A stretch of DNA of 46,839 nt, from assembly GCA_021807595.1 (NCBI GenBank), contig JAKBCS010000026.1, positions 1-46,839 on the forward strand, in the 5' to 3' direction. How positions within the stretch are numbered: position 1 is the first letter of the stretch; each line of letters begins with the position of its first letter. A program made the position numbers and the translations under genes. The notes beneath the pieces were generated by a model that saw only the letters and a list, made by a program, of their open reading frames with translations, ran no database searches and was not told the DNA's origin. Of the stretch, positions 1 to 9,418 are shown piece by piece. The DNA is from Planctomycetota bacterium (GTDB lineage Bacteria; Planctomycetota; Planctomycetia; Gemmatales; Gemmataceae).

Positions 1-115
1 CCCCCCCTCCCCCCTAGCCCCTCTCCCCCGAAACGGGGGCGAGGGGAACCAGATTTCTCCCCTCTCCCCCCTTGGGGGGAGAGGGGTTGGGGGTGAGGGG
101 GGGAGAACGCGAGGC
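1..115. repeat. Two adjacent CCCTCTCCC/GGGAGAGGG palindromic repeats
   Basis: Two hairpin-forming elements lie back to back at about 17-46 and 59-86, each a C-rich arm (CCCCTCTCCCCC) followed by its G-rich complement, and then a G-rich tail to about 103. A shorter copy of the same family lies at 16241-16266, so this is an interspersed intergenic repeat rather than local low complexity. The frame of the MutS-like gene that follows stays open through the whole element to base 1. Confidence 0.75.
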
Positions 116-1003
116 GTGTCCCCTTCGGAGCGCATCGCCCAACTCGGCAACCTTCTCGATCTGCTCCATTCGCGGCGCAATCAGTTGTTCATGCCGTTGG
201 CGTATCTCTTATTGTGGGGCACGCAAATGGCCCACGCCATCGAACGCTGGCGCGCCGCGGCCGGACCCGCCATCGGCCGCTGGCTGAACGTCGTCGGCCA
301 ATTCGAGGCGCTGAGCGCGCTGGCCGCCTATTCCTACGAAAATCCAGACGATCCGTTTCCAGAGATTGCGACCGAAGGCGCTCCCTGCTACGACGGCGAG
401 CAACTCGGCCATCCCCTCGTGCCGACGTCGCAATGTGTCCGCAACGATTTGCGGCTGATCGAAGGTCTTCGCGTTTTGATCGTTAGCGGATCGAATATGT
501 CTGGAAAAAGCACCTTTCTGCGCACCGCCGGCATCAACGCGGTCCTTGCGCTGGCCGGAGCGCCGGTACGCGCACGGCGTCTGCGTCTGTCGCCCTTGGC
601 TCTCGGCGCGACCTTGCGGATTCAAGATTCGCTGCAACAAGGAAGGTCGCGCTTCTACGCCGAAATCTTGCGCGTGCGGCAAATCGTCGATCTGACGCGC
701 GGCCCCCTACCGCTTTTGTTCTTGCTCGATGAAATCTTTGCCGGCACCAACTCGCACGATCGTCGTCAGGGTGCCGAGGCCATTGTGCGCGGCTTGGTGG
801 AAGCCGGGGCGATCGGCCTGGTAACGACGCACGATCTATCGCTGACGCACATTACCGAGCAACTTGCCCCTCGGGCCGCCAACGTCCACTTCGCCGACCA
901 TTTCGAGCAGGGGGAAATGAAGTTCGATTATCGCATTCAACCCGGCGTCGTCCGCCACAGCAACGCCCTGGCCCTCATGCGCGCCGTTGGCCTGCGCGTC
1001 TAA
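116..1003 (+). CDS. MutS-family ATPase, C-terminal half (truncated or repeat-interrupted)
   Basis: This encodes the ABC-type ATPase part of a MutS-like protein. The Walker A motif GSNMSGKST lies near residues 124-132, the Walker B segment LLFLLDEIFAGTNSHDR near 198-214, and the H-loop TTHD near 238. Family members of this planctomycete type are, from general knowledge, roughly 600 residues with an N-terminal core/lever region and membrane-like helices; only about 295 residues are present here. The protein starts in the middle of the expected fold (RIAQLGNLLDLLHSRRNQ). The GTG at 116 has no well-spaced ribosome site, and the frame is open back to base 1 through the palindromic repeats. It is therefore either a truncated remnant or a gene carrying an in-frame repeat insertion. 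It probably binds and hydrolyses ATP; a mismatch-repair role is not shown. It converges on proB. Confidence 0.8.
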   Translation: MSPSERIAQLGNLLDLLHSRRNQLFMPLAYLLLWGTQMAHAIERWRAAAGPAIGRWLNVVGQFEALSALAAYSYENPDDPFPEIATEGAPCYDGEQLGHPLVPTSQCVRNDLRLIEGLRVLIVSGSNMSGKSTFLRTAGINAVLALAGAPVRARRLRLSPLALGATLRIQDSLQQGRSRFYAEILRVRQIVDLTRGPLPLLFLLDEIFAGTNSHDRRQGAEAIVRGLVEAGAIGLVTTHDLSLTHITEQLAPRAANVHFADHFEQGEMKFDYRIQPGVVRHSNALALMRAVGLRV

Positions 1004-1015
1004 CGTAAGATCGCA

Positions 1016-1060
1016 AGCCGCGAAGATCGCCGAGCGCGCGGGCGCAAGCGATCGGCGGCT
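1016..1060. terminator. Hairpin between convergent genes
   Basis: An imperfect inverted repeat (AGCCGC...GATCGC paired with GCGATC...GCGGCT) sits between the stop of the MutS-like gene and the stop of proB. It has no T tract, so it may be a repeat acting as a bidirectional transcription end rather than a classical intrinsic terminator. Confidence 0.4.
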
Positions 1061-1066
1061 AGGACA

Positions 1067-2206
1067 CTAGGGCGCGATCACGACCAAATTATCGCGATGG
1101 ACGACCTCGTCGTAGGCGGCGTCTCCTAAGGTATCTCGGACTTGCTCGCTGCGCTGACCGCGGATGAGTTCGAGGTCGGCGGAAGAAAAATTGCTCAGGC
1201 CGCGAGCGAATTCGATTCCTTCTACGTCTAATAGAGTGACGACATCGCCCTTGCCGAACCAACCATCGAGGCGGACGACGCCAATCGGCAGTAAACTTCG
1301 TCCTTCGTTCTGAACGGCGCGACGCGCTCCGGTATCGACGATCAACCGTCCTCGCGGCTGAGCCGTGTAGCCGAGCCAGCGCTTCCACGCCGACATCGTG
1401 CGGTCGTGAGGTAAAAAAAGGGTGCCCACCGGCTCAGCTCGGAAGATGGCGTCGAGGATGTTCGGAACGCTACCGTTGGCCATGAGGACCGACTCGCCTG
1501 CCACCGTAGCCAAACGCGCGGCGCGGAGTTTGCTCCTCATCCCACCCGAACCCAACGCGCTGCGGCTGTCGCCCGCCGCCGACAAGATCGATGCATCGAT
1601 GGATGGGACCGTCGTTATCAGCGCCGCCGAGGGGTCGGTGTGCGGATCGGAGGAATACAAGCCGTCCACGACGGTCAGCAGGATCAACAGGGGGGCTTGC
1701 AACAAGTTGGTTACAAGGGCGGCGAGACGATCGTTGTCGCCGAAGCGAATCTCGGCGACGCTGACCGTATCGTTTTCGTTAATGACGGGCAGGCAACCGT
1801 ACTCAAAGAGAGAGAGAATGGTGTTGCGAGCGTTCAGATACCGAGCGCGGTTGTCGAAATCGCCGGCCGTCAACAGAATCTGTGCAGTGGGGATGCCGTG
1901 ACGTGTCAAAGAGTCTTCGTAGGCGCGCATGAGGAATGCCTGGCCCACGGCGGCACAGGCCTGCAGTTGGCGAAGGTCGGTGGGTCGGCGCGGCAGACCG
2001 AGACGCCCCATCCCCGCTCCAATAGCCCCGGAACTGACGAGGACTACCTTGCGTCCCGCCGCCTGCAGGCGTTGGATTTGATCGGCCAGGGCTTGTAGGC
2101 GCTCGCGATCGAGGGTACCCTCCTCGTTGGTCAATACGTTCGTTCCGACCTTTACCACAACGGTGGCGGCCAAGGCGATGACTTCCTGACGAACGGCATC
2201 GATCAT
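1067..2206 (-). CDS. proB: Glutamate 5-kinase
   Basis: Catalyses ATP-dependent phosphorylation of L-glutamate to glutamate 5-phosphate, the first step of proline synthesis, in the cytosol. The 379-residue length matches the long form with a C-terminal PUA domain. The N-terminal amino-acid-kinase fold shows VVKVGTNVLTNEEG near residues 17-30, the SSGAIGAGM segment near 58-66, and the substrate region INENDTVS. The PUA domain covers roughly residues 285-375 (GRLIVDTGARRA, LDVEGIEFARGLSNFSS). The start is an ATG at 2206 with only a weak upstream purine tract. No proA lies next to it, so the pathway genes are scattered. The upstream region is shared divergently with the S41 protease gene. Confidence 0.95.
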   Translation of the reverse strand: MIDAVRQEVIALAATVVVKVGTNVLTNEEGTLDRERLQALADQIQRLQAAGRKVVLVSSGAIGAGMGRLGLPRRPTDLRQLQACAAVGQAFLMRAYEDSLTRHGIPTAQILLTAGDFDNRARYLNARNTILSLFEYGCLPVINENDTVSVAEIRFGDNDRLAALVTNLLQAPLLILLTVVDGLYSSDPHTDPSAALITTVPSIDASILSAAGDSRSALGSGGMRSKLRAARLATVAGESVLMANGSVPNILDAIFRAEPVGTLFLPHDRTMSAWKRWLGYTAQPRGRLIVDTGARRAVQNEGRSLLPIGVVRLDGWFGKGDVVTLLDVEGIEFARGLSNFSSADLELIRGQRSEQVRDTLGDAAYDEVVHRDNLVVIAP

Positions 2207-2327
2207 GGAAAATCGTCCCGTACTTACGAATGGGTGGAGCGAACCGAGCGAAACCCACTGCGTACTACAATGAAAGAATGGATTACCGACTCAAGGCTAT
2301 GAAAATTGTAACAATTGCAAAGATCGT

Positions 2328-2356
2328 TTGACGAGCGAAGATCGGTGCTTTATACT
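2328..2356 (+). promoter_or_regulatory. Sigma70-like promoter for the S41 protease gene
   Basis: TTGACG at 2328-2333 and TATACT at 2351-2356 are separated by exactly 17 nt, matching five of six consensus bases in each box. The predicted transcript would start near 2363, leaving a leader of about 125 nt before the TTG start at 2491. Confidence 0.65.
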
Positions 2357-2490
2357 CGGTCTCAGCGAACGAATCATCTCGGTGCGTCGTTTGCGCCAAA
2401 CATTTGGCACAAACGATATGCCGATCCGCCCGGATCGCCCGATGTCATTCGGTAGACTTGGCGGAATGGAATCCTACCACGAGGTGCCCC

Positions 2491-4197
2491 TTGGCGACGA
2501 TTTACACGCGATCCCCGCGCCGTCGGTTCGATGCTCGCCGCGGAGCCGTGCTGATTCTCTTGGCGTTGTTCGTGTTCCCCGGTCGGGTTCGCGCTCAGGC
2601 CGTCGCCGTCGATAAACTAATAAGGCAAGCTCAAGAGGCCGAGAAGCACCTCGATTGGCTCGAAGCCTGCCGCCTCTACGACGAGGTTCTCCGCCGCGAT
2701 CGGACGCACGACGACGCACGCAGTCGCCTAGCCTACCAGCGCTGCCTACGTCGCTTCCACCTCGTTCACCGCCATCAAGACAAAACGTATCGAGAAGCGC
2801 TGGAGCGTGTCACGCCGGCGCAGGCACTCGAGTTGTATACCCATGTTTTAGAGACGATAGGCCGCGTCTACACGGATCGCCAAAAGAGCGGGCCGGAGCA
2901 GCTGTTTGCTCAAGGACTGGAGGAGCTGGACTTGGCGTTGGCGGAGCCGGTCTTCCTGCGCGTCTATTTCTCGGCGGTGCCTCCGGCGGCCGTCGATGCG
3001 TTCCGGAAGAAGCTGAACGAATGGCACGGTCGCAAGATCGCCAATCGGAACGAGGCCAGCGAGCAAGTCCGCGCGATCGGCCGCACGGCTCAACAAATGG
3101 GATTTGGGCTGCGTCCGCTCGTTCTCACGCTCATTGCCTTGGAGTTCGTCGGCGGCGCTTGCAATGCCTTGGACGATTACACATTCTTTTTGTCGCCGGG
3201 TCAATTCCGCGAAGTGCAGGCCGCGCTGCGTGGACGGCTGGTGGCGATTGGCGTCGAGTTGGAGATCGTCGAAGGTGAACTGCACGTTCGCCGCGTCTAT
3301 CCGCGCGGTACAGCGGAGGAAGCCGGTCTCGCGCCGCGCGATCGTCTTGTCCGCATCGACGGACATTCCACCCACGACATGACGCTTGAAAAAGCCTCCG
3401 AACTGCTGAGAGGCCGCTCTGGAACCACGGTGAAACTTGAGGTAGTACCCTATTTGCGTGGCGATTCCGAGACGACGACGGTCTTTGACATCAAACGTGC
3501 CCCGACCATTGTGCCGAGCGTCGAAAGCGAGATGCAAGAATCTCTGAACGTCGAGCTTGGCGACGGGATGAGGTTCGCCGTTCCAGTCGGCAAGGTGACA
3601 ATTAACTTTTTCCAAGAATCGACCCTGCAAGAAGTGAAAGAAGCCTTGGCCGCTCTCCAGATGGCCGGCATGAGGGTGTTGATTCTCGACTTGCGCGGCA
3701 ATCCCGGCGGGCTGTTCAAATCGGCGGTGGAAGTAGCCGAGCTGTTCGTTCCCGAAGGTGTCCTCGTCGTTTCACAGACACAACCACACGTCATCAAAGA
3801 TCGCAAACTAACCGGCACGATCCGATCCGAGTCGCTGAACGCCCTGCTCATCCCCATGGTCGTTCTCATCGACGGCGACACCGCCAGCGCCGCCGAGGTC
3901 CTGGCCGGAGCGCTCAAGGACAATAATCGAGCCAAGCTCATCGGCCAGACGACCTTCGGCAAGGGGTCGATTCAATGCATTATCCCCTTGGACAAGCCGC
4001 ACTTCGAGCGAATGCCGGCCGGCATCCGCATCACGGTCGCCAAGCTGTTGTCTCCATCGTGGCAGCCGTACACGGTCAAGGGAGTTCAGCCCCATTTTAC
4101 CTCGCCCTTGGAGGGGAATTCTCTCTTGATCGAAGCGCGTGAAACATTGGTTGAAGAACTGCTCAAGAGCCTGCGCGCTTCGTCTATGTCCAATTAG
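2491..4197 (+). CDS. S41 carboxyl-terminal processing protease with PDZ domain
   Basis: A secreted or periplasmic CtpA/Prc-type serine protease that cleaves unstructured C-termini. The TTG at 2491 is preferred because GAGG lies 6 nt upstream and a clean signal peptide follows (RRGAVLILLALFVF, cleavage near RAQA). An in-frame ATG at 2404 would add 29 residues that do not look like protein and would hide the signal. After a helical, TPR-like N-terminal region come a PDZ domain (about residues 255-317, RGTAEEAGLAPRDRLVRIDG) and the protease core. The substrate-site motif LRGNPGGL is present. The catalytic Ser466 (GDTASAAE) and Lys491 (GKGSIQ) are 25 residues apart, the same spacing as Ser452/Lys477 of E. 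coli Prc. The next gene overlaps its stop codon by one base, so the two are probably cotranslated. Confidence 0.92.
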   Translation: MATIYTRSPRRRFDARRGAVLILLALFVFPGRVRAQAVAVDKLIRQAQEAEKHLDWLEACRLYDEVLRRDRTHDDARSRLAYQRCLRRFHLVHRHQDKTYREALERVTPAQALELYTHVLETIGRVYTDRQKSGPEQLFAQGLEELDLALAEPVFLRVYFSAVPPAAVDAFRKKLNEWHGRKIANRNEASEQVRAIGRTAQQMGFGLRPLVLTLIALEFVGGACNALDDYTFFLSPGQFREVQAALRGRLVAIGVELEIVEGELHVRRVYPRGTAEEAGLAPRDRLVRIDGHSTHDMTLEKASELLRGRSGTTVKLEVVPYLRGDSETTTVFDIKRAPTIVPSVESEMQESLNVELGDGMRFAVPVGKVTINFFQESTLQEVKEALAALQMAGMRVLILDLRGNPGGLFKSAVEVAELFVPEGVLVVSQTQPHVIKDRKLTGTIRSESLNALLIPMVVLIDGDTASAAEVLAGALKDNNRAKLIGQTTFGKGSIQCIIPLDKPHFERMPAGIRITVAKLLSPSWQPYTVKGVQPHFTSPLEGNSLLIEARETLVEELLKSLRASSMSN

Positions 4198-5096
4198 TGA
4201 ACCAGTCGGGTCGCAGCTGCTTTCCGTGCGGATGCTTTCGAGTGCATAATTCCTGGACTCAGAGCGTTGCTTCACCCTTGCGAGGCTTGCGTCTCGCACG
4301 GGAAGGCGAAGCGGTTTTCGCTTGGGACGGACGGAACGATTTGTTTCTGTTCGACCGAACGGGAAAGTTGCAAGCACAACGTCCGGCCCCTTCGCCGGTT
4401 GTCGCGGCCGGTTGCTCCGAAGATGGCCACGCTTTTGTCGTCGCTCTCTCACAAACTCCGTCGGTGTGCTGGCTGGCTCCCGATCTTGCTCCGCTTTGGG
4501 TTCGTCCCCTGTCTCATCCAGCGACGGCTCTGGCCGTCGAACCGCTGGGGGATCGACTCGCCGTTGCAGACGCAGGAGGAACGCTGCACCTGATCGACTC
4601 GCGCGGCAAATCTCTGTGGCAGGCATCGACGCCGCGGGCGTTGCACCATCTGACCTTCGTCCCGGAGAAGGCGGTCCTCGTCGGTGCGTCCGATTTCGGT
4701 TTGGTCGTCTGTTTCGGTTCCACGGGCGAATGCCTCTGGCGCGATGGTTTGGTCGCTCACATCAGTTCGCTGGCGTCCAACGGCGACGGCAGTTGTCTCC
4801 TCCTCACCTGCTTCAGCGATGGACTCGTTCGCTACCGCGCAGAAGAACCCAAGCAAGAACGCATTTCGTTGGACGCCGCCTGTCATCTGGCATCACCCAC
4901 TTATGCCGGCGATTACTTGCTTACCGCCGACCGACAAAATCGCATCTGTGTGCGGGACGACAAAGGAACCATTCAGGATCAAATTACTCTTGATAGCGCC
5001 GTCCTCGCCGCTTCGCTGGCCGCGCTAGGAGATAGTGTCTTCGTCGGGCTTGCGAACGGCACGCTCCGCCGCTTGGAACTGCAGCGGAACCGATGA
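4197..5096 (+). CDS. Beta-propeller (WD40/PQQ-like) repeat protein
   Basis: A 299-residue protein built of about six blade-like repeats of the pattern LAVADAGGTLHLIDSRGKSLW or VGLANGTLRRLEL, typical of WD40 or PQQ-type beta propellers used as binding platforms. Its GTG start shares the last base of the S41 protease stop (TAGTG), which indicates translational coupling. The first 25 residues contain several Cys and no clear signal peptide, so it may be cytosolic although its partner is exported. Such coupling suggests a role in substrate recognition or regulation of the protease, but that is inference. No catalytic motif is visible. Confidence 0.75.
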   Translation: MNQSGRSCFPCGCFRVHNSWTQSVASPLRGLRLAREGEAVFAWDGRNDLFLFDRTGKLQAQRPAPSPVVAAGCSEDGHAFVVALSQTPSVCWLAPDLAPLWVRPLSHPATALAVEPLGDRLAVADAGGTLHLIDSRGKSLWQASTPRALHHLTFVPEKAVLVGASDFGLVVCFGSTGECLWRDGLVAHISSLASNGDGSCLLLTCFSDGLVRYRAEEPKQERISLDAACHLASPTYAGDYLLTADRQNRICVRDDKGTIQDQITLDSAVLAASLAALGDSVFVGLANGTLRRLELQRNR

Positions 5097-5100
5097 CATC

Positions 5101-5129
5101 CCTCGTTCGATCGCGCGGATCGAACGAGG
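5101..5129. terminator. Perfect 12-bp hairpin between convergent genes
   Basis: CCTCGTTCGATC at 5101-5112 and GATCGAACGAGG at 5118-5129 form a perfect stem with a 5-nt loop. It lies 4 bases past the propeller stop and 12 bases before the stop of the opposing hydrolase gene, the expected place for a bidirectional terminator. There is no T tract. Confidence 0.6.
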
Positions 5130-5141
5130 TCTCGGAGGCGA

Positions 5142-7175
5142 CTATTCCTCCTTGGTCGGCGGTTTCCATTCTTCGTCGAAGAAACCCGCCACCGCCACCT
5201 TGCCCGGCAAGCGAGACGAAGGGGGAGTGCGCACGTCGAGGATGGCGAAATCCGGCAGCTTCGGCACCTGCCGGGCATTATTGAGATAGTCGTACTCTCG
5301 AAAGGTAAAACCGCTGTTTAGCACGACGTACCGTTTCGGATTGAGCGGATTGGGATAGATCAATAGCGGGACGTGATGCTCCGAAGCAAAGGTCTCCTCG
5401 CCGAGCTTGATCTGCTGGCGATCCCAGCGAATCGGCAACTTGTCGGCGATTCTGGACAGAATCTTATTGCTGCTCGGATCGCCCCAGAGGACGAGATTGT
5501 GAGCGGCGAGGTCGGCGTCGGTGACGGCGGCATCGTCCTTGATGCGAGCCTCGCCGCGAAACTGTTTGCGCCAGTGCTCGACGGCGTGCTTCATCTCCGA
5601 CTCCGTCCAGTCGCCGACCTTGCCGTTGAACGGCTTGCCGGTCGGTCGCACCATCAGAAAGCTGTCCATGAAGGCATCGTCGATGGGGCCTTGCAAACCG
5701 TGCCGTTTCCGCAGCGTGCCGTCGTCGCTCTTCTCCACCACCTCCCAGGCGTTGTCCTTCTTGCGCAAATGTACCGTCCACGAGCGATCCGACAACACGG
5801 GCGGCACTTCTTTGAGTTCGACTTCCTCGTCATCGAGGGTCACATTCGCCTTGCCCACGGCCTCCATCGGACAGGTTCCCGGTTCAAAGTAGATCGTCAG
5901 AGCCGAGACGTTCTTGGTCTTGATCTCCGCGCCGTCGGGGCCGATGGTGGCATCCACTTCGGCGCGCGACCAGTGTTTCTCCATGCCGTCGATGCGCACC
6001 CAAAACATCTTGTTGTAGCGCAGCGTCCAAGTGTTGAGCAGGACGTGGATCGGCACCGCGTCGCGTCCCTGTTTGGCGATGGTGTCGATGCGGCGATTCA
6101 ATTCGTCTTTCGTCTTGCGTTCGTAGAAATGCCCCGCGCCAGGACCGATCAAGTGTGCCAGCGCGATGCCCTTCTCTTTCAGTGCTTCGGCCATTTTGTC
6201 GGCGGCCTGTTTCTGCGAGTCTTTTTCTCCGCTATAGGCCACCGTGGGACAGTTGAAGAGATTGACGGCGTAATCGGTGCAGTCGTACCAGTGCCACAGC
6301 TTTTTTTCGTACCAGGTCGGCTGTACTTTCTCGTTCTGGAAGACTTTCAAAAAGTCGGCGGTTTCGCTGAAGCCTGCGCCGGGCGCGGCGGCGACCCAGC
6401 GATCGGCATAATGCACCGCGAACTGCCAACACGCCGCCCCGCCCATCGAGAAGCCGCGCATCGCGATGCGGTTTTCATCGATGGGGTAGTGCTTGCGCAC
6501 CTCGGCCATCGCTTCGAGACAATCGATTTCTCCAGCGAATTTGTTGGCATTGCAGTAGCGACCATAGAGATGCAGCACGAAGGCGTTCTTGGGCGTGAAC
6601 TCGCCCGGCGACGACTGCCGACCGTTAATGAACGACAACTCGGTCAACGTCTCGCCGCGTCCGTGGCACCAAATATCCAGACGATGGTCGTAGGGGCTAT
6701 TCGGCTGATACGTCGGCGGCACCACGAGGCCGTAGGGTTGCACCGAACCGTCGATCTTCGACTCGTAGCCGCGCGCTACCAGGCCCGTCGCCGTCGTCCA
6801 CGGTGTCTTGCCGGAACGCAATTGTTTGGCGCGCTCGGATCCCTGCTCCAGCAGCTTCTGTGCGACGGCGATTTCCCTCTGGTTGTAAAACTCGTCGTAG
6901 GCGAGGGCATAGCGAACGGCGTTGTGGTAGATCCGCACGTCCGGCAGCAATTCCAGAAGTGCGGGTTTATTCTTGAGTTCCTGCATCAGTTGAGCGATTT
7001 CCTTGCCCAGCGCCTCGACGCCATCTCGCAGTTTGGCGCGGTCGGCGTCGTCGAGCGGGATACCCTTCGGCGGCACCGGACGCACTTTGTCGGGAACATT
7101 GTCGTTCGACCCGTCTGCGACTAGCAGGGATGTAATAAAAAAGATAAACGAGGCAGATAAAATGCGTTTTGCCAC
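5142..7175 (-). CDS. Secreted alpha/beta hydrolase (prolyl-oligopeptidase-like)
   Basis: A 677-residue exported serine hydrolase. The GTG start at 7175 has AAGGAG 6 nt upstream and opens a signal peptide (ILSASFIFFITSLLVADG). The central domain is an alpha/beta hydrolase with the nucleophile elbow RGFSMGGA (Ser243) and a likely catalytic His349 in GPGAGHFYERKT; the acid is probably in the stretch VAYSGEKDSQ. A helical N-terminal region (about 35-120) and a C-terminal beta-rich part (about 400-677) flank it. Planctomycetes carry many such secreted prolyl-oligopeptidase-like or esterase proteins. Substrate cannot be deduced: peptide, acetylated or glucuronyl-esterified polysaccharide are all possible. 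It is transcribed downstream of glyA but with a 150-bp gap. Confidence 0.85.
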   Translation of the reverse strand: MAKRILSASFIFFITSLLVADGSNDNVPDKVRPVPPKGIPLDDADRAKLRDGVEALGKEIAQLMQELKNKPALLELLPDVRIYHNAVRYALAYDEFYNQREIAVAQKLLEQGSERAKQLRSGKTPWTTATGLVARGYESKIDGSVQPYGLVVPPTYQPNSPYDHRLDIWCHGRGETLTELSFINGRQSSPGEFTPKNAFVLHLYGRYCNANKFAGEIDCLEAMAEVRKHYPIDENRIAMRGFSMGGAACWQFAVHYADRWVAAAPGAGFSETADFLKVFQNEKVQPTWYEKKLWHWYDCTDYAVNLFNCPTVAYSGEKDSQKQAADKMAEALKEKGIALAHLIGPGAGHFYERKTKDELNRRIDTIAKQGRDAVPIHVLLNTWTLRYNKMFWVRIDGMEKHWSRAEVDATIGPDGAEIKTKNVSALTIYFEPGTCPMEAVGKANVTLDDEEVELKEVPPVLSDRSWTVHLRKKDNAWEVVEKSDDGTLRKRHGLQGPIDDAFMDSFLMVRPTGKPFNGKVGDWTESEMKHAVEHWRKQFRGEARIKDDAAVTDADLAAHNLVLWGDPSSNKILSRIADKLPIRWDRQQIKLGEETFASEHHVPLLIYPNPLNPKRYVVLNSGFTFREYDYLNNARQVPKLPDFAILDVRTPPSSRLPGKVAVAGFFDEEWKPPTKEE

Positions 7176-7326
7176 GGGATACTCCTTGCTGAATCGGCAA
7201 GAACGGTAGGATACGGCGTGTTATTGTTGTTAGGACAAGACGGCCACGCAGTCAACGGGAGAAGCATAAAGCGCTTCCCTCCTCTCGCTCGGAATAGCGG
7301 AGGAGTGGGGCTTCTTGGATAGACCG

Positions 7327-8571
7327 TTACACTTCGTTCGTCGGCGCGGGGAATTGCTGGCATAATTCTTGAACTTCGCCGCGGACGCGCGTTTGCACGC
7401 TGGAATCTTCGGGATGAGAGAGAACTTCGCCGATCCAGGCTCCGATTTGTCGCATTTCCGGCTCGCGCATGCCGCGCGTCGTCAATGCAGGCGTACCGAT
7501 GCGGATACCCGAGGGATCGAGCGGCGGGCGCGTGTCGAAGGGGATGCCGTTGCGGTTGATGGTGATGCCGGCGGCATCGAGCGCCTTCTCGGCCACTTTA
7601 CCGGTCAATCCGCGCGAGGTGACATCGACCAAGAGTAGATGATTGTCGGTGCCGCCGGAGACGAGGCGGAATTGTCGTTCCGTCAATTCGTGGGCCAGGG
7701 TTCGGGCGTTCGCCACAATCTGCGCGGCGTAGGCGCGGAAGGCGGGTTGCAGCGCTTCGCCGAAGCCGATGGCCTTGGCGGCGACGACGTGCATGAGAGG
7801 ACCGCCCTGCATGCCGGGAAAGACGGCCTGATTGACCTTGGCCGCCCATTCCTTCTTGCACAGAACGAAGCCAGCGCGCGGGCCGCGCAGGGTCTTGTGC
7901 GTCGTGGACGTGACGAAATCCGACCACGGAACCGGGCTGGGGTGCCGATCGCCGGCCACCAAACCGGCGATGTGGGCCATGTCTACCATCAAAAGCGATC
8001 CATTTTCTCGACTAATCTCGGCGAAGCGCGCGAAGTCGATGACGCGCGGATAGGCGCTGGCCCCGGCGACGATCAACTTCGGCTTGTGTTCGCGAGCCAA
8101 CCGCGCTACTTGATCGTAGTCGATGCGGTGATCGTCGGCACGGACGCCGTAGGGAACGACGCGATAGAGTTTGCCGGAGAAATTCAGATGCATGCCGTGC
8201 GTGAGATGTCCGCCGTGTGCGAGATTCATCGCTAAAATGGTATCGCCCGGTTCCAAACAGGCGAAGTAGACGGCCATGTTGGCCTGTGCCCCGGAGTGCG
8301 GCTGGACGTTGGCGTGTTCGGCCCCGAATAGTTTCAGCACGCGCTCGATGGCCAGCTTCTCAACGACATCGACGTATTCGCAGCCGCCGTAGTAACGGCG
8401 TCCGGGATAGCCCTCGGCGTATTTGTTGGTCAGCACCGAGCCTTGCGCAGCGAGAACGGCGGGACTGGTGTAGTTTTCCGAAGCGATCATCTCCAAGCCG
8501 GTCTGTTGGCGACGGCGCTCTTGGGCAATGGCCTGCCACACTTCGGGATCGCCGCATTCGATGGGATTCAT
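7327..8571 (-). CDS. glyA: Serine hydroxymethyltransferase
   Basis: A PLP enzyme interconverting serine and glycine while loading tetrahydrofolate with a one-carbon unit. The start is set at the ATG at 8571 ([15 protein letters not shown]), giving 414 residues, the normal family length, with AGAGG about 5 nt upstream. Visible motifs are the N-terminal substrate region [15 protein letters not shown], the cofactor region [14 protein letters not shown], and the PLP lysine in [11 protein letters not shown]. The frame runs on upstream to 8745, but that extension is Arg-rich and does not resemble the family. A HAD hydrolase gene ends 44 bp upstream on the same strand, so the two may be cotranscribed. 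Confidence 0.97.
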   Translation of the reverse strand: MNPIECGDPEVWQAIAQERRRQQTGLEMIASENYTSPAVLAAQGSVLTNKYAEGYPGRRYYGGCEYVDVVEKLAIERVLKLFGAEHANVQPHSGAQANMAVYFACLEPGDTILAMNLAHGGHLTHGMHLNFSGKLYRVVPYGVRADDHRIDYDQVARLAREHKPKLIVAGASAYPRVIDFARFAEISRENGSLLMVDMAHIAGLVAGDRHPSPVPWSDFVTSTTHKTLRGPRAGFVLCKKEWAAKVNQAVFPGMQGGPLMHVVAAKAIGFGEALQPAFRAYAAQIVANARTLAHELTERQFRLVSGGTDNHLLLVDVTSRGLTGKVAEKALDAAGITINRNGIPFDTRPPLDPSGIRIGTPALTTRGMREPEMRQIGAWIGEVLSHPEDSSVQTRVRGEVQELCQQFPAPTNEV

Positions 8572-8615
8572 GTTGGCCTCTTTTCTCGATAACGGACCTT
8601 CTCTCTGTCGGAGAG

Positions 8616-9230
8616 CTAGTCGCATTCGATCCCCAGCTGATACAATTCGCGACGCAGATCGAGATCGGGACGATAGACGATGCCCCGCCAGCCGCACGCA
8701 CGGGCCGCCTCGATGTTTTGCGGTAAGTCGTCGACGAACACGCACTCGTGCGGGTCGGCTTGGGCCGCGGTTTGACAGCGATGGTAAATGCCCGGAGAGG
8801 GTTTGCGGATGCCGACCTCATGTGAGAGTATGAGGACGTCGAAATGATCGAGCGTCCCGGCGAATTGGCGGCGGAATTGGCGCGCGTGCAGTTCGTTGGT
8901 ATTACTCAACAATACTAGACGATAGCGCCGTTTCAGCCTGGGAATTAGCCTACACACGGCATCATTCGGCGAGAACATATCGGCGATGGCCAAATCGAGT
9001 TGGTCGTCGTTGCAAGCAAGGCGACAGCGCTGGCGAACTTCTCTGCGGAAGTCGGGCAGGCTCATCCGGCCAGACTCGATCTCGACCTCCAAATCCGACT
9101 CGAGATAAAGTGCGAGAATCTCGTCGGCAGACAAAGGACTGTGGGCTGCCAATTGCTCTGCCGCCTTGCGATGGCTAAAGAAACCCAGCACATTGCCGAA
9201 ATCGAAGACGAGCGTAACGGGGGAACTCAT
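8616..9230 (-). CDS. HAD-superfamily hydrolase (YihX-like)
   Basis: A cytosolic HAD-IA hydrolase of about 204 residues, probably a sugar-phosphate phosphatase. Motif I is VFDFGNVLG, with Asp followed by Phe-Gly as in E. coli YihX (DLGNV); motif II is LLSNTNELH; motif III has the Lys of RKPSPGIYH; motif IV is VFVDDLPQN. The ATG at 9230 ([12 protein letters not shown]) is chosen; a GTG 15 bases upstream at 9245 is equally open, and neither has a strong ribosome site. It sits directly upstream of glyA. Confidence 0.88.
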   Translation of the reverse strand: MSSPVTLVFDFGNVLGFFSHRKAAEQLAAHSPLSADEILALYLESDLEVEIESGRMSLPDFRREVRQRCRLACNDDQLDLAIADMFSPNDAVCRLIPRLKRRYRLVLLSNTNELHARQFRRQFAGTLDHFDVLILSHEVGIRKPSPGIYHRCQTAAQADPHECVFVDDLPQNIEAARACGWRGIVYRPDLDLRRELYQLGIECD

Positions 9231-9367
9231 TGGAAAGTGATACACCCATGTTGGTGAAACGCCACACTACCTCTTTCTCGTCAAAATTCTATGCCCCTAA
9301 CTGGGGAAAGCAAGGGACGCCGGCGACCCTGCCGGACTCCGCGAGACCCGCCATGAGAAATGCTGTC

Positions 9368-9396
9368 TAGCATCGCGACCGGATGAAGCGTATAAT
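9368..9396 (+). promoter_or_regulatory. Promoter of the metal-efflux cluster
   Basis: A perfect minus-10 box TATAAT lies at 9391-9396; the minus-35 region near 9368-9373 is poor. The predicted transcript start (about 9403) lies just before GGAGG at 9410-9414 and the ATG at 9419, giving a very short leader. This arrangement argues against the in-frame ATG at 9383, which lies upstream of the minus-10 box. A weak minus-35 suggests activator dependence, but no operator was recognised. Confidence 0.55.
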
Positions 9397-9418
9397 GTAT
9401 GTTGTGTATGGAGGAATC

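Noticed and set aside
5373-7124. A 583-codon open frame on the plus strand, antisense to the secreted hydrolase
   Set aside because: It mirrors the codon structure of the hydrolase gene on the other strand, has no ribosome site, and its translation resembles no protein family; the minus-strand gene has a signal peptide and catalytic motifs.
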